Shown: positions 46,668 through 58,700, numbered from the stretch's first letter. The stretch: DNA of 64,000 nt from Vibrio litoralis DSM 17657 (GCF_000426765.1 NZ_AUFZ01000019.1:62001-126000); one strand, 5' to 3'. The notes: generated from the sequence alone by a model not told the origin. A program made the numbers and translations.

Positions 46668-47924
46668 ATGTCTGATGATCAGCAACTCAATGATTTTCGC
46701 CAAAAAGCATTGGATTACCACGCCCAACCTACCGCAGGTAAAATAGCCATTGCTTTAACTAAACCAGCCGATACGGCGGAAGATCTAGCTTTGGCATATA
46801 GCCCAGGTGTTGCTGAACCGGTACGTGAAATCGCCTTAAACCCTGAAAATGCTTATAAATATACTGCCAAAGGCAATACGGTTGCGGTTATCTCAAACGG
46901 TACGGCTATTTTAGGCTTAGGAAATTTAGGCCCATTAGCATCAAAACCTGTGATGGAAGGTAAAGCCCTTTTATTTAAGCGTTTTGCTGACTTAGATTCG
47001 ATCGACATTCAAGTGAAGCACCGCACGATCGATGAGTTTGTCGATACGGTTGCGAACATCGCGGATACTTTTGGTGGTATTAACCTAGAAGATATCAAAG
47101 CACCAGATTGCTTTGAGATTGAGCGCCAACTGATTGAGCGTTGTGATGTGCCGGTTTTCCATGATGACCAACACGGTACCGCGATTGTTACTGCAGCAGG
47201 CATGCTGAATGCCATTGAGCTACAGGGCAAAAAATTGTCTGAGTGTAAAATTGTATGCCTAGGTGCTGGAGCGGCAGCGGTTGCGTGTATGGAGCTATTG
47301 ATTAAATGTGGCGCATTACGCGAAAAAATCTACATGCTAGATCGTAAAGGTGTGATTCATACGCGTCGTGATGATTTGAATGAATATAAGCAATTGTTTG
47401 CTAACAATACTGATATGCGTACTTTAGAAGATGTTATTGCTGGGGCGGATTTATTCTTAGGCGTTTCTGGTCCAAATCTACTACCACCAGAAGCATTAGC
47501 ATTAATGGCTGATAAGCCTGTGGTATTTGCTTGTTCAAACCCAGATCCAGAAATCAAACCTGAACTAGCAGCAAAAGTGCGTAATGATTTGATCATGGGT
47601 ACGGGGCGTAGTGACTACCCGAACCAAGTAAACAACGTTATTTGTTTCCCATTCATTTTCCGCGGTGCGTTAGATGTTCGTGCCAGTGAAATTAATACTG
47701 AAATGAAATTAGCGGCAGTGGAAGCGATTCGTCAATTAGCCAAACAAGAAGTGCCAGCAGAAGTTCTAAAAGCTGCTGGCGTTGATTCACTATCATTTGG
47801 CCCAGACTACATCATTCCAAAACCAATGGACCCACGTTTACTTTCTGAAGTAGCAGGCGCAGTGGCTCGTGCAGCAGTAGAATCTGGCGTTGCTCGTATT
47901 GAGTTGCCAGAGCAGTATAAGTAA
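46668..47924 (+). CDS. NAD(P)-dependent malic enzyme (MaeB-like, no phosphotransacetylase domain)
   Basis: A 418-residue oxaloacetate-decarboxylating malate dehydrogenase forming pyruvate. Visible: [44 protein letters not shown], the metal/acid block FEIERQL and [15 protein letters not shown]-binding [14 protein letters not shown] and [10 protein letters not shown]. It lacks the C-terminal phosphotransacetylase-like domain of E. coli MaeB, so it is the single-domain type common in Vibrio. Own strong terminator. Confidence 0.94.
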   Translation: MSDDQQLNDFRQKALDYHAQPTAGKIAIALTKPADTAEDLALAYSPGVAEPVREIALNPENAYKYTAKGNTVAVISNGTAILGLGNLGPLASKPVMEGKALLFKRFADLDSIDIQVKHRTIDEFVDTVANIADTFGGINLEDIKAPDCFEIERQLIERCDVPVFHDDQHGTAIVTAAGMLNAIELQGKKLSECKIVCLGAGAAAVACMELLIKCGALREKIYMLDRKGVIHTRRDDLNEYKQLFANNTDMRTLEDVIAGADLFLGVSGPNLLPPEALALMADKPVVFACSNPDPEIKPELAAKVRNDLIMGTGRSDYPNQVNNVICFPFIFRGALDVRASEINTEMKLAAVEAIRQLAKQEVPAEVLKAAGVDSLSFGPDYIIPKPMDPRLLSEVAGAVARAAVESGVARIELPEQYK

Positions 47925-47934
47925 AAAAATAAAC

Positions 47935-47972
47935 TCGAATACTAGGGCGCTTCGCTTCTCGTAGCTCGAATA
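47935..47972. repeat. Degenerate CTCG/ACGAG repeat cluster
   Basis: ACTCGAATACTAGGGCGC, TTCGCTTCTCGTAGCTCGAA; with ACGAGTTACGACAATCCGAG (48028-48050) on the other side it brackets the terminator. Same words as at 12949 and 61808. Confidence 0.6.
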
Positions 47973-47973
47973 C

Positions 47974-48015
47974 AACAAAGCCCGCTCAAATGATTTGAGC
48001 GGGCTTTGTTTTTTT
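47974..48015. terminator. Strong bidirectional terminator between malic enzyme and metJ
   Basis: 17-bp perfect stem (47974-47990 with 47994-48010) and a 3-nt loop, followed by T7. Confidence 0.95.
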
Positions 48016-48054
48016 CTTTTTCGATAAACGAGTTACGACAATCCGAGTAACGTA

Positions 48055-48372
48055 TTAATCATCAAACGCTTCGAATTCAATTCCCATTTCGGTCATTAAG
48101 CGTTTTACTTCTGTCGGGATATCATCTGGGCGATCTTTACGTAAATCTTCATCAGTTGGTAAAGGTTGGCCAGTATAAGCATGTAAAAATGCTTCACACA
48201 GTAGTTCACTGTTGGTCGCGTGGCGCAAGTTGTTGACTTGGCGGCGAGTGCGTTCATCGGTTAATATTTTAAGAACTTTTAACGGGATAGAAACCGTGAT
48301 CTTTTTAACTTGTTCACTTTTCTTTCCATGCTCTGCATATGGGCTAATGTACTCACCGTTCCAATCTGCCAT
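48055..48372 (-). CDS. metJ: Methionine repressor MetJ
   Basis: A 105-residue ribbon-helix-helix repressor, nearly identical to E. coli MetJ through [44 protein letters not shown] (about 22-66). With S-adenosylmethionine it binds tandem met boxes. The start at 48372 (MADWNGEY) has GAAGGTG upstream; a GTG one codon earlier is unlikely. Divergent from metB; boxes lie between them. Confidence 0.98.
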   Translation of the reverse strand: MADWNGEYISPYAEHGKKSEQVKKITVSIPLKVLKILTDERTRRQVNNLRHATNSELLCEAFLHAYTGQPLPTDEDLRKDRPDDIPTEVKRLMTEMGIEFEAFDD

Positions 48373-48689
48373 CACGCACCTTCGTTGTTTAATATCAGTA
48401 ATTTTAGTGGTTAAGCGCTAATTTTAGGGGCATTTACCGCCGAATGTAAAGACATTTAGATGGCTAGAGGTCTTGACGTCTCATCTGGCGAGGGATAAAG
48501 TATCGTTATATATTGTGTTCAGCCATGCCAGTGTAGGTGGATTAATATGATCCTTACTACTTTAAAGCAGTAAATAGTTTCAGTTTTTTAAATTGCGTTT
48601 GTGTAAATAGCGCTTTGCAAAGATTTGAGTATAGTGGATCGAGTGTTTGTGTATATTGATTGCGATTGCAAAAGGAAAGGAATACGCCA
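48373..48689. other. metJ-metB divergent control region
   Basis: 317 bp with tandem met boxes (48450-48489) roughly midway between the two starts and an AAAGGAAAGG ribosome site before metB. No gene seen. Confidence 0.7.
48450..48489. promoter_or_regulatory. Tandem MetJ operator (five met boxes)
   Basis: Five contiguous octamers related to AGACGTCT: AGACATTT, AGATGGCT, AGAGGTCT, TGACGTCT, CATCTGGC. The central two are closest to consensus. Placed to repress metJ and metBL. Confidence 0.88.
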
Positions 48690-49856
48690 ATGAGTTCAAG
48701 AAAGCCAGCAACTGTCGCCGTTCGTACCGGTATTGAATCGGATAGCCAATATCATGCGGTAGTGCCACCTATTTATCTCTCGACCAATTATGGCTTTCCG
48801 GCTTTTGGTGAAGTGCCTAAGTATGACTACACTCGCTCTGGCAACCCTAACCGTGGTTTGCTTGAGCAAGCGTTATCTGAGCTTGAAGAAGGCGCAGGTG
48901 CAGTGATCACTAACTGTGGCACATCTGCACTCAATTTATGGGTATCGGCTTTTATTGGCCCCGATGATCTGATTATTGCGCCGCATGACTGCTATGGCGG
49001 CACTTACCGCTTATTTAATACTCGAGCGCAAAAAGGCGATTTTAAAGTTCAGTTTGTTGACCAATCTAATCAAGCGGAATTTGATGCCGCCATCGCGAAA
49101 AAGCCAAAACTGATTTTATTAGAAACACCATCCAATCCATTAGTACGTGTGGTCGATATTGCTAAATCTTGTGCAAAAGCTAAGCAAGTAGGCGCATTAG
49201 TGGCGGTTGATAACACCTTCCTGACACCGGTATACCAAAAACCATTAACCTTGGGCGCAGATTTTGTTATTCATTCCACGACTAAGTACATCAATGGCCA
49301 TTCCGATGTCATCGGTGGCGTGATTATTTCGAAAGACCCTGAGCATGTAGAAACGCTTTCGTGGTGGGGTAACTGCATTGGCGCAACCGGCACACCGTTT
49401 GATAGCTACATGACACTACGTGGGTTAAGAACCTTAGCGGCGCGTATGCGAGTACATGAAGAAAGTGCACAAGACTTATTGGCTTACCTACAAGAGCAAC
49501 CATTAGTCGGCACTATTTATCACCCGAGCCTACTTGATCATCCAGGACACGATATTGCCAAAGCGCAACAAAGTGGTTTTGGCTCTATGCTGAGTTTTGA
49601 AATCAATGGCAGCATGGAACAGTTAAAGACCTTTGTCGGTCAATTAGAATTATTCTCTCTGGCTGAATCGTTAGGCGGAGTAGAGAGCTTGATGTGTCAC
49701 CCATCATCGATGACTCATCGAGCGATGTCAGATGAAGCACAAGCAGAAGCGGGAATCTCACCGTTGTTGTTACGTGTTTCTGTTGGATTAGAAGATAGTC
49801 AGGATTTAATCGCTGATTTAGAGCAAGCTTTTAAAAAAGCACAAGAGGTAGCGTAA
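48690..49856 (+). CDS. metB: Cystathionine gamma-synthase
   Basis: A 388-residue PLP enzyme of the Cys/Met metabolism family that joins O-succinylhomoserine and cysteine. PLP lysine in FVIHSTTKYINGHSDVIGG (about 190-205), YDYTRSGNPNRGLLEQALSELE near the start. The start at 48690 follows AAAGGAAAGG; a longer frame adds ten residues across that site. Its stop is followed directly by the metL ATG. Confidence 0.96.
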   Translation: MSSRKPATVAVRTGIESDSQYHAVVPPIYLSTNYGFPAFGEVPKYDYTRSGNPNRGLLEQALSELEEGAGAVITNCGTSALNLWVSAFIGPDDLIIAPHDCYGGTYRLFNTRAQKGDFKVQFVDQSNQAEFDAAIAKKPKLILLETPSNPLVRVVDIAKSCAKAKQVGALVAVDNTFLTPVYQKPLTLGADFVIHSTTKYINGHSDVIGGVIISKDPEHVETLSWWGNCIGATGTPFDSYMTLRGLRTLAARMRVHEESAQDLLAYLQEQPLVGTIYHPSLLDHPGHDIAKAQQSGFGSMLSFEINGSMEQLKTFVGQLELFSLAESLGGVESLMCHPSSMTHRAMSDEAQAEAGISPLLLRVSVGLEDSQDLIADLEQAFKKAQEVA

Positions 49857-52268
49857 ATGACATCTGCTCGTCAGTTACACAAATTTGGTGGTAGTAGTCT
49901 GGCCAATCCAGAGTGCTACAAACGAGTCGCCAACATCTTAAAAGAATATTCATCGCCTGCTGACTTAGTTGTGGTGTCGGCTGCCGGTAGTACCACCAAC
50001 CGATTAATTGAGTGGATTACCGCGCTCGAAAAAGATGGCCGTATTGCTCATGAAATATTGCAGGAATTACGTCAGTTTCAAATTAATCTAATTGATGAGC
50101 TGCTGCCAGAAGAAAAAGCACAACCATTGATTATGCTAGTCAACCAAGAGTTTATGGCACTGGGGGAGATTAATGGCCCAGTCAGTGAAGTGATGCGAGC
50201 CAGCATTCTAGGGCATGGTGAAGTGTGGTCATCTCGTTTATTAGCCGCGTTACTTTCTCATCTTGATCTGGAAGCGGTGCAGCTTGATTCGCGTGATTTC
50301 TTACGAGCGGAACGTGGCGCACAACCCGAAGTGGATCGTGGCCGATCCTTACCTCTGTTAAAAGAAAAATTAGCTCAACACGGAAAACTACGTGTGGTGA
50401 TCACCGGTTTCATGGCGCGCAATGATACAGGTGAAACCGTATTGCTTGGCCGTAATGGTTCCGACTATTCTGCCACGGTGATTGGCGCATTAGCGGAAGC
50501 ATCTCGAGTCACCATTTGGAGTGATGTGGCGGGAGTATATAGTGCAGATCCTCGTAAAGTCACGGATGCTTGTTTACTGCCTTTGCTTCGTTTAGATGAA
50601 GCCAGCGAGTTGGCCCGTTTAGCAGCACCAGTATTACACAGCCGTACCTTGCAACCAGTTGCTCAAAGCGCCATGGATTTAAGTCTACGTTGTAGTTACC
50701 AGCCAGAATCAGGCTCTACCCGTATTGAGCGCGTATTGGCATCAGGCCGAGGTGCCAAAATCATTACTTCGCTTGATGAAGTACTACTGATTCAAATTCA
50801 CTTTGGTGCTGGGCATGATTTTACCCGTTTAGAATCAGATTTAATGCGTTCGTTAGCACGAGCACAATTGCAGCCATTGGCGATGCAGTCGCAACCGGAT
50901 CAAGGTTTAGTGTCTTTAGCATATACCGCTGAAATTGCCGCTAGTGCGATGACTTATTTGCAAGACACCGCAGTTGGCGCTGAAATTAAATTGCGCGAAG
51001 GTTATTCGATGGTCGCCGCCGTTGGCGCAGGGGTAACGATTAACCCAAATCATTGTTATGGTTTTTATCAGCAATTAAAAAATGCACCAGTCGAGTTTAT
51101 TTCTGAAGCCGATTCTGGTTTAAGCTTAGTGGCCATTTTACGTAAAACTAATGTTACTGAACTGGTGGTTGGCGTGCACTCTCAACTATTCCAAGCACAG
51201 AAACGAGTGGCGATTGCCTTATGTGGTAAAGGGAATATTGGTTCAAGTTGGTTGGCATTATTTGCCGAGCAAAAAGCGGAGCTTGAAAAGCGCCGCGGCA
51301 TGAGTTTTGATTTGGTTGCGGTAGTCGATAGCCAAACCTATTGGTTGGATTTAAATGGTATCGACCCCACTCAAGCGTTAACTCGCTTTGAAGATGAGTC
51401 GGTGTCTAATGATGGACAAGCTTGGTTGAACACCTTAGCGCATCAAACCGATTATCATGAAGTGGTGGTGATGGATGTAACCGCTAGTGCTGAGTTGGCA
51501 CGTCAATACGAAGTGATTGCGGAGCATGGTATGCATCTGATTTGTGCCAATAAAGTCGCCGGTTCGGCTTCAACGCAAGACTACCAACGTGTAGTCAATG
51601 CCTTTGATAAAACGGGTCGCCATTGGTTGTATAATGCGACGGTAGGCGCAGGGTTGCCAGTTAACTATGCGATTCGAGATTTGCGTAATAGTGGTGATCA
51701 AATTACCGCGGTATCGGGTATTTTCTCGGGCACTTTATCTTGGTTATTCCAACAGTTTGATGGTTCGGTACCTTTCACTGACCTAGTTGATTTAGCGTGG
51801 CAACAAGGCTTGACAGAACCTGATCCTCGCTCGGATCTCGATGGTTCGGATGTGATGCGTAAGTTAGTGATTGTGGCACGTGAATCAGGGTTAGAAATTG
51901 AACCTGAAAGCGTTAAAGTAGAATCACTGGTTCCTGATGAGCTAAAAGATCTTTCAACCGATGAGTTTTTTGATAAAGGGAAAGTGTTGAATGAGCGGTT
52001 ATCAGAGCGTTTAGCCAAAGCCCAGAAACAAGGTAAAGTACTGCGTTATATCGCTCGCTTATCTCGTGATGGCAAAGCAACGGTTGGAGTTGAAGCATTA
52101 TCTCCAGAGCACGCGCTAGCTAACTTGTTGCCATGTGATAACGTGTTTGCGATTGAGAGCAAATGGTACAAAGATAATCCACTAGTGATTAAAGGCCCTG
52201 GTGCGGGAAGAGAAGTCACCGCAGGCGCATTGCAATCGGATCTAAATCGTTTATCTAATTTGATTTAG
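49857..52268 (+). CDS. metL: Bifunctional aspartate kinase / homoserine dehydrogenase II
   Basis: An 803-residue fusion. N-terminal aspartokinase (KFGGSSLANPECYKRV near residue 6; GFMARNDTGETVLLGRNGSDYSATV), a central regulatory stretch, and a C-terminal homoserine dehydrogenase (IALCGKGNIGSSWLALF, about 455; GAGLPVNYAIRDLRNSGDQI; GPDPRSDLDGSDVMRKL-like TEPDPRSDLDGSDVMRKL). Commits aspartate to methionine and threonine. Starts at the base after the metB stop, so the pair is coupled and under MetJ control. Confidence 0.96.
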   Translation: MTSARQLHKFGGSSLANPECYKRVANILKEYSSPADLVVVSAAGSTTNRLIEWITALEKDGRIAHEILQELRQFQINLIDELLPEEKAQPLIMLVNQEFMALGEINGPVSEVMRASILGHGEVWSSRLLAALLSHLDLEAVQLDSRDFLRAERGAQPEVDRGRSLPLLKEKLAQHGKLRVVITGFMARNDTGETVLLGRNGSDYSATVIGALAEASRVTIWSDVAGVYSADPRKVTDACLLPLLRLDEASELARLAAPVLHSRTLQPVAQSAMDLSLRCSYQPESGSTRIERVLASGRGAKIITSLDEVLLIQIHFGAGHDFTRLESDLMRSLARAQLQPLAMQSQPDQGLVSLAYTAEIAASAMTYLQDTAVGAEIKLREGYSMVAAVGAGVTINPNHCYGFYQQLKNAPVEFISEADSGLSLVAILRKTNVTELVVGVHSQLFQAQKRVAIALCGKGNIGSSWLALFAEQKAELEKRRGMSFDLVAVVDSQTYWLDLNGIDPTQALTRFEDESVSNDGQAWLNTLAHQTDYHEVVVMDVTASAELARQYEVIAEHGMHLICANKVAGSASTQDYQRVVNAFDKTGRHWLYNATVGAGLPVNYAIRDLRNSGDQITAVSGIFSGTLSWLFQQFDGSVPFTDLVDLAWQQGLTEPDPRSDLDGSDVMRKLVIVARESGLEIEPESVKVESLVPDELKDLSTDEFFDKGKVLNERLSERLAKAQKQGKVLRYIARLSRDGKATVGVEALSPEHALANLLPCDNVFAIESKWYKDNPLVIKGPGAGREVTAGALQSDLNRLSNLI

Positions 52269-52317
52269 TAAATGGCGATTCATTCAGATTTAACACTCTG
52301 AAATTGAAAATTTAATT

Positions 52318-52350
52318 ATGCCGCTTCAGTGATGAGGCGGCATTTTTTTG
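52318..52350 (+). terminator. Terminator of metBL
   Basis: ATGCCGC / GCGGCAT stem with a 12-nt loop and T7. Confidence 0.92.
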
Positions 52351-52431
52351 TTTTTGAGAGTTATTCAGCATCATGATGAAGAGAATTCATGATAAGAGGA
52401 TTGACTTTAGATCCTATTCACTTCATTCTGT

Positions 52432-52455
52432 AGACATATAGACGTCTAAATGACT
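52432..52455. promoter_or_regulatory. MetJ operator of metF
   Basis: AGACATAT-AGACGTCT-AAATGACT: three tandem met boxes, the middle one a perfect consensus. About 100 bp upstream of metF. Confidence 0.88.
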
Positions 52456-52528
52456 TCAAAGATTGTTGGGATTGGTATTCAGTACGATAGAGATAAGGAT
52501 GCTTTTCAGATTCGTACTTTTTAGGTGA

Positions 52529-53446
<918 letters not shown>

Positions 53447-53500
53447 TTGCTCTTATCTGCTTTACCGCATTTGATGAGGCTCTTTAAGATGTAAACTACA

Positions 53501-53530
53501 AAGGCTTACTGACTTTCAGTAAGCCTTTTT
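53501..53530. terminator. Shared metF/aphA terminator
   Basis: 12-bp perfect stem AAGGCTTACTGA / TCAGTAAGCCTT with a 3-nt loop and a T-run. The right arm includes the aphA stop codon, so the convergent genes share it. Confidence 0.9.
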
Positions 53531-54097
53531 GCTACCTGCGGGATTGACAGTATTAAACGTCGGAAAAGTTTCGAGCTGTTGTTTTACTTCGCTTGCCCAT
53601 TTAATCCAAGTTTGTCGCTCTAAAATATTACGTTTCAAAATTAAGTGTTCTAATTTGGCATGTGGCTCAAGAGATTCTGGGTTGTGGTAGAACTGGTTTT
53701 CGAGTTGCTGGTAATGCCGCAATAAGCTTTGCGCTTCGGGGAGCAACACGTCTAATTGCTGGATAAAACTGTCTACTGATTCAACGCTGCAAGCCATTAA
53801 TTTAGCCGAGAATTCATCACGAGTAGCAGTATAAGGGGTAGGTTGATTAAACCATGCGGTTAATTTTGAGCGCCCTAATGGCAAGATGGTATAGATTTTT
53901 TTATCAGGCTTACCGACTTGAGGGTGAAGTTCTGATGTTACCCATTCTAGCTGAGTCATTTTGGCTAGCTCACGATACACCTGCTGGTGGCTAGCTTTCC
54001 AAAAGTGTCCAACGTTATGAGAAAACGCTTTACTGATGTCGTAACCGGTCGCGGGCTCTCGACTTAAGATAGTTAAAATAACGTAGGGCAGTGACAT
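53516..54097 (-). CDS. aphA: AphA-type PadR-family regulator
   Basis: A 193-residue PadR-family winged-helix protein with MSLPYVILTILSREPATGYDISKAF, HFWKASHQQVYRELAKM and DEFSAKLMACSVES, closely matching Vibrio AphA; the C-terminal dimer arm is helical. AphA is the low-cell-density quorum-sensing master regulator and activates virulence or biofilm genes in Vibrio. The start at 54097 matches known AphA; an upstream TTG start is unlikely. About 14 residues longer at the C-terminus than V. cholerae AphA. It lies beside ppc, as in V. cholerae. Confidence 0.88.
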   Translation of the reverse strand: MSLPYVILTILSREPATGYDISKAFSHNVGHFWKASHQQVYRELAKMTQLEWVTSELHPQVGKPDKKIYTILPLGRSKLTAWFNQPTPYTATRDEFSAKLMACSVESVDSFIQQLDVLLPEAQSLLRHYQQLENQFYHNPESLEPHAKLEHLILKRNILERQTWIKWASEVKQQLETFPTFNTVNPAGSKKAY

Positions 54098-54202
54098 ATC
54101 AGCTTCTAATTTGGCTAAGTAGATGACCAAGATAGCGTAATTTCATTCATTTATGTACTGATGAAAAAATTAATCTTATTTAAGGTGAAGTGACACAAAA
54201 AG

Positions 54203-54234
54203 AGAAGCCGCACTTATTATTAAGCGCGGCTTCT
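54203..54234 (-). terminator. Terminator of ppc
   Basis: 14-bp near-perfect stem AGAAGCCGCACTTA / TAAGCGCGGCTTCT with a 4-nt loop; on the minus strand followed by TCTTTTT. Confidence 0.92.
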
Positions 54235-54275
54235 TAAATTGAAACACGATTTAGTGGCTAAACTAGTGTCAGCGA

Positions 54276-56906
54276 TTAACCAGTGTTACGCATACCTGCC
54301 GCGATACCAGCAATCGTCAGCATTAACGCTTCTTCTAGTTCAGAAGATGGGTTGTCGCTTTGACGAGTACGGTATAGCAACTCAGCTTGTAGCATGTTCA
54401 ATGGCTCAACGTAGATGTTACGTAAGCGGATTGACTCTAAGCCCCAAGGGTCGCTTTGCATTAGGTTCTCGTTATTTTCAACGTTTAGAACCGTCACGAT
54501 ATCTTTTTGCAACTGTGTACGTAAACGCTCACCAAGAGGCCATAATGACTCATCGGTTAGGCGTTGATCGTAGTAGCGTGAAATATCAATATTACACTTC
54601 GAGTACACCATCTCTAGCATACCAAGACGTGTTGAGAAGAATGGCCATTCACGACACATGTCTTCAAGCATTGGTTGGTGACCTTGCTCAATCGCATGTT
54701 GAATTGCTTCACCGGCACCTAGCCACGCTGGTAGTACTAAACGGTTTTGGCTCCATGAGAAAATCCATGGAATGGCACGTAAGCTTTCAACGCCGCCATT
54801 TGGATTACGTTTTGATGGACGTGAACCTAAAGGCAGTTTACCCAGTTCGAGTTCAGGCGTTGCGGCGCGGAAATAAGGAACAAAATCCGGTTCACCACGA
54901 ACCACTGAGCGATAAGCTTCGCAAGAAACATCAGAAAGCGTGTTCATCATTTCACGCCATTCTTGTTTTGGCTCAGGAGGCGGAAGTAGGTTTGCTTCTA
55001 AGATGGCGCTAGCATATAGGTTAAAGCTGTTCACCGCGACATCAGGCAATCCTAGCTTAAAGCGGATCATCTCACCTTGTTCGGTTACACGTAAGCCACC
55101 TTTTAAGCTGCGAGGTGGTTGAGAAAGTAGTGCGGCATGCGCTGGTGCACCACCACGACCTACCGTACCACCACGACCATGGAATAGCGTTAAGTCAATG
55201 CCTTCTGCATCCGAAACTTTAACCAGTTTATCCATCGCATCGTACTGCGCCCAACCTGCTGCCATTACACCGGCATCTTTCGCTGAGTCGGAGTAACCGA
55301 TCATCACCATTTGGTGGTTATTGATAAAGTTGCGGTACCAATCGAGCGAGAACAATTGCTTCATTACCGCTTCAGAATTGTTCAAGTCATCTAAGGTTTC
55401 GAATAATGGGCAAACATCCATGCGGAATTTGCAGCCCGCTTCTTGCAAGATGAGGTGCACGGCTAGTACGTCAGAGGCAGTACGTGCCATCGAAATAACA
55501 TAAGCGCCAAATGCTTCACGAGGGTGCTCTGCCATGACGCGGCAAGTATCGAGCACTTCTTGTACTTCTGGCGAAGGCTCCCAATTACGCGGCAATAGTG
55601 GGCGCTTTGAGCTCAGTTCTTTAATTAAGAACTGAACTTTTTCATCTTCGCTCCATTGGTCGTATTCACCAATTTCTAGGAAGCGTGTCATTTCAGTGAT
55701 CACATCTGAGTGACGAGTACTTTCTTGGCGAATATCCAAACGGACTAGGTGAATACCAAAGGCTTTTACGCGACGTAAAGAATCGAGTAGCGAGCCTTCT
55801 GCAATGATGCTCATGCCACACTCGTGTAGCGATTGGTAACACGCGAGTAGTGGATCCCAAAGCTGCTCAACACGTTCTAGAATTGGCAAGTTAGGCACTT
55901 CAGTACCATTGATGCGTGCATCGAGTACCGTGCAAGTGTTGTTTAATAGAGTGCGTAAGCGTTTCAGAATTGCACGGTAAGGTTCATGCTCTTCACCTGA
56001 TAATTCACGGACTGTATCGTTACACGCGGTCATCGACAGTTCGGTGATCAAGTCTTGAATATCGGTTAGATACAGATCGGCCGCTTTCCAGCGAGACAGT
56101 AGCAATACTTCAGCGGTAATTGGGTGGGTAACGTTCGGGTTACCATCGCGGTCACCGCCCATCCAAGATGAGAAATGTACTGGGCGCGCATCGATAGGCA
56201 GCGCTTCACCAGTGAAGTTTTTCACTCGGTCATTAAATTCACGTAAGAACTCAGGTACAGCCTGCCATAATGAGTTTTCAACGACTGCAAAACCCCACTT
56301 CGCTTCATCTAGCGGGGTAGGTCGTTGCTGACGAATAACATCCGAGTGCCAAGATTGTGCAATCAAACCTTCTAGGCGGCGTTCTGTTTTAATACGCTCA
56401 CGAGTAGAAAGGTCACTGTGTTCTAATTGCGATAGGCACTTATTAATTTTGACCAATTTGTTGATCATGGTGCGGCGAGCAATTTCTGTTGGGTGTGCAG
56501 TCAACACCAATTCAATATTCAGTTCTTTGATCGCTTGCGCAGCATTTTCTTTGCTGATGTCATTAGAAGCTAACTTACCAAATAAAGAGTTAATCGCATC
56601 AGGTTCACATACGTGTTCTTCGCAATGGCGAGAAATAGTATGAAACTGTTCCGCAATATTGGTTAAGTTAAGAAATTGACTGAAGGCATGAGCAACAGGA
56701 GTGAGTTGTTCGTTAGGAAGGTTTTTAATTTCTTCGATTAAGCTTTCGCGGTCTTCCTGATTTCCAGCGCGTGCTGATTTGGAAAGCTTACGAATGGTTT
56801 CAACTTTATCAAGAATAGCATCACCATGTGCTTCTTGAATGGTTGCGCCGAGTAAGTCTCCGAGCATGCGAACATTACTCGTTAAAGCGGCATATTTTTC
56901 ATTCAT
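54276..56906 (-). CDS. ppc: Phosphoenolpyruvate carboxylase
   Basis: An 876-residue enzyme making oxaloacetate from PEP and bicarbonate. Catalytic His in [15 protein letters not shown] (about 138), [12 protein letters not shown], the glycine loop [16 protein letters not shown] (about 575-590) and the terminal MRNTG. The start at 56906 has AAGGTG upstream and gives the normal N-terminus; a longer frame by 11 codons is less likely. Confidence 0.98.
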   Translation of the reverse strand: MNEKYAALTSNVRMLGDLLGATIQEAHGDAILDKVETIRKLSKSARAGNQEDRESLIEEIKNLPNEQLTPVAHAFSQFLNLTNIAEQFHTISRHCEEHVCEPDAINSLFGKLASNDISKENAAQAIKELNIELVLTAHPTEIARRTMINKLVKINKCLSQLEHSDLSTRERIKTERRLEGLIAQSWHSDVIRQQRPTPLDEAKWGFAVVENSLWQAVPEFLREFNDRVKNFTGEALPIDARPVHFSSWMGGDRDGNPNVTHPITAEVLLLSRWKAADLYLTDIQDLITELSMTACNDTVRELSGEEHEPYRAILKRLRTLLNNTCTVLDARINGTEVPNLPILERVEQLWDPLLACYQSLHECGMSIIAEGSLLDSLRRVKAFGIHLVRLDIRQESTRHSDVITEMTRFLEIGEYDQWSEDEKVQFLIKELSSKRPLLPRNWEPSPEVQEVLDTCRVMAEHPREAFGAYVISMARTASDVLAVHLILQEAGCKFRMDVCPLFETLDDLNNSEAVMKQLFSLDWYRNFINNHQMVMIGYSDSAKDAGVMAAGWAQYDAMDKLVKVSDAEGIDLTLFHGRGGTVGRGGAPAHAALLSQPPRSLKGGLRVTEQGEMIRFKLGLPDVAVNSFNLYASAILEANLLPPPEPKQEWREMMNTLSDVSCEAYRSVVRGEPDFVPYFRAATPELELGKLPLGSRPSKRNPNGGVESLRAIPWIFSWSQNRLVLPAWLGAGEAIQHAIEQGHQPMLEDMCREWPFFSTRLGMLEMVYSKCNIDISRYYDQRLTDESLWPLGERLRTQLQKDIVTVLNVENNENLMQSDPWGLESIRLRNIYVEPLNMLQAELLYRTRQSDNPSSELEEALMLTIAGIAAGMRNTG

Positions 56907-57256
56907 CGTCGTTTCACCTTGTAATTTAATTACATCCATTTAATTGTAACCACTACAATCTAGCGAAAATATTTGCACTGAGTCAAATATTTGCCGCGAT
57001 CGTGAAAAAATAATACTAATATCATTGACCTAAATCAGTTATCAATGAAGGTGTAAAATGACTAGGATTGCAGTGTGAAACCTTTGTTACTTATACCATA
57101 TTTGATGGTTGCGACCGCACTCAGGTTGTCTGAATGCGGCATGATTCATTATTTCAATTTGTCAGATTGTATCCAATTTGCTCGACGGTTTAGCCAAAGC
57201 ATCAATTTTCTTACACGAAGATTTACCCAAAATACCGATTTAACTAAAACACCTGT
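56907..57256. other. ppc upstream region
   Basis: 350 bp between ppc and the argE 3' end. It holds a repeated ATATTTGC word and an FNR/CRP-like site TTGAC-CTAA-ATCAG at 57025-57038, about 120 bp before ppc. A 65-codon plus-strand frame (57075-57272) overlaps argE and lacks support. Confidence 0.45.
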
Positions 57257-58411
57257 CTATTTAAAACAATAGTGACGCATCGATTTGGATAAAATATTAA
57301 TCGTTGGATCAATAAACTCAAATGCTAAAAACTCATCTGGTTGGTGGGCTTGGTCAATTGAGCCTGGTCCCATTACCAATGTAGGGCAAACTTCTTGTAA
57401 GAAAGGCGCTTCAGTACAGTAGTTGACCGTTTCTGATGGCATTTGAGTCAGCTCTTCCATGCTCTTGATGAAAGGGTGGTCATGTTGACACTCATAACCA
57501 GGAATTGGTTCGTGTAATGGTTTGATTTCAATGCGCTCTGGCCACTTGGCTTGTATTTCTTTCAGCGCGGCTTGCAACATGTTATTCAAGCCATCTAGGC
57601 TGATCCCTGGTAGTGGGCGCACATCATAATGCAATTCACAACAACCACAGATACGGTTAGCACTGTCGCCACCATGAATATGACCTAGGTTTAGAGTTGG
57701 AGTCGGAATTTCAAAGCCCGGGTGGTGATATTCTTTAATGAGTTGATTACGTAGCTGCATTAATGCAAACAGTACCTCGTGCATAATTTCAATTGCATTC
57801 ACGCCGAGTGCCGGATTGGATGAGTGGCCAGAGTGGCCAGTGACACGAATCGCATTGGCGACATGGCCTTTATGTCCGCGAATTGGCTTGAGACTTGTTG
57901 GTTCACCAATGATGCAATAGTCCGGCTTATACGGCGCATCGCCATTTAAGCATGATTCTGTAAAGTGACGAGCACCTAACATGCTGGTCTCTTCATCGCA
58001 GGTTGCCAGAATATAAAGCGGTTTGGTTTGGTTTGCCCAATCGACTTTTTTGACCGCTTCAATAATAAAGGCGAAAAAACCTTTCATATCCGCAGTGCCC
58101 AATCCGTAAAATCGATTGTTATGTTCGGTTAAGGCGTGTGGTTCAAAGTTCCAGCGACCTTCATCAAAAGGTACGGTATCAGAGTGACCAGACAGTAATA
58201 GCCCACCTTCACCTTGGCCTTTTTTGGCGATTAAGTTGTGTTTTCCCGGCGCGACTTCAATGACTTCAACTGAAAAATCGAGATCTTTTAACCATTGCGC
58301 GAGTTTGGCGATCACTTCGGTATTGCCTTCATCCCAAGTAGGATCAGTTGCACTAATTGAAGAGGTAGAGATCAATCCGCGATAAACATCTAAAAACTGA
58401 GGTGTGCCCAT
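57257..58411 (-). CDS. argE: Acetylornithine deacetylase
   Basis: A 384-residue M20-family zinc hydrolase releasing ornithine from N-acetylornithine. Metal ligands and active site: [13 protein letters not shown] (about 76), [40 protein letters not shown] and [21 protein letters not shown] lies before the ATG. Divergent from argC with ArgR-like boxes between, as in E. coli. Confidence 0.96.
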   Translation of the reverse strand: MGTPQFLDVYRGLISTSSISATDPTWDEGNTEVIAKLAQWLKDLDFSVEVIEVAPGKHNLIAKKGQGEGGLLLSGHSDTVPFDEGRWNFEPHALTEHNNRFYGLGTADMKGFFAFIIEAVKKVDWANQTKPLYILATCDEETSMLGARHFTESCLNGDAPYKPDYCIIGEPTSLKPIRGHKGHVANAIRVTGHSGHSSNPALGVNAIEIMHEVLFALMQLRNQLIKEYHHPGFEIPTPTLNLGHIHGGDSANRICGCCELHYDVRPLPGISLDGLNNMLQAALKEIQAKWPERIEIKPLHEPIPGYECQHDHPFIKSMEELTQMPSETVNYCTEAPFLQEVCPTLVMGPGSIDQAHQPDEFLAFEFIDPTINILSKSMRHYCFK

Positions 58412-58511
58412 AAAAACTCCATTTCCTGTGATGGCTTTGCCTGTATGCTAGCAATAAAAGCATTGTGGTTGATAACCGAGCTATTGACAAGAAGCTTATA
58501 AAACGATAAAA

Positions 58512-58546
58512 CACATATTAAATCATTATTTATGAATAAAAAATCA
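58512..58546. promoter_or_regulatory. Tandem ArgR boxes between argE and argC
   Basis: TGAATAAAAAATCA (58533-58546) matches the ARG box TGAATWWWWATTCA at all but one position; a weaker box at 58512-58525 is centred exactly 21 bp away, the normal spacing of paired ARG boxes. Confidence 0.75.
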
Positions 58547-58700
58547 ATTAATAAGGTTTTTTTAGAGTGGATAGTCATATTTTTACGCTTGATAAAGATT
58601 TGTTTTCAGCATGAAATGTCTCAATGACTTAACGAATTCCACTTAAAAAAAAATAAATATCGCGTAAAGCAAACAGCACAAAACAAACGGATAGGTGAGT

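Noticed and set aside
54239..55012. 257-codon plus-strand frame
   Set aside because: It is antisense to the conserved 3' half of ppc, with no homology or ribosome site.
57075..57272. 65-codon plus-strand frame
   Set aside because: It overlaps the argE 3' end and has no ribosome site or recognised homology.
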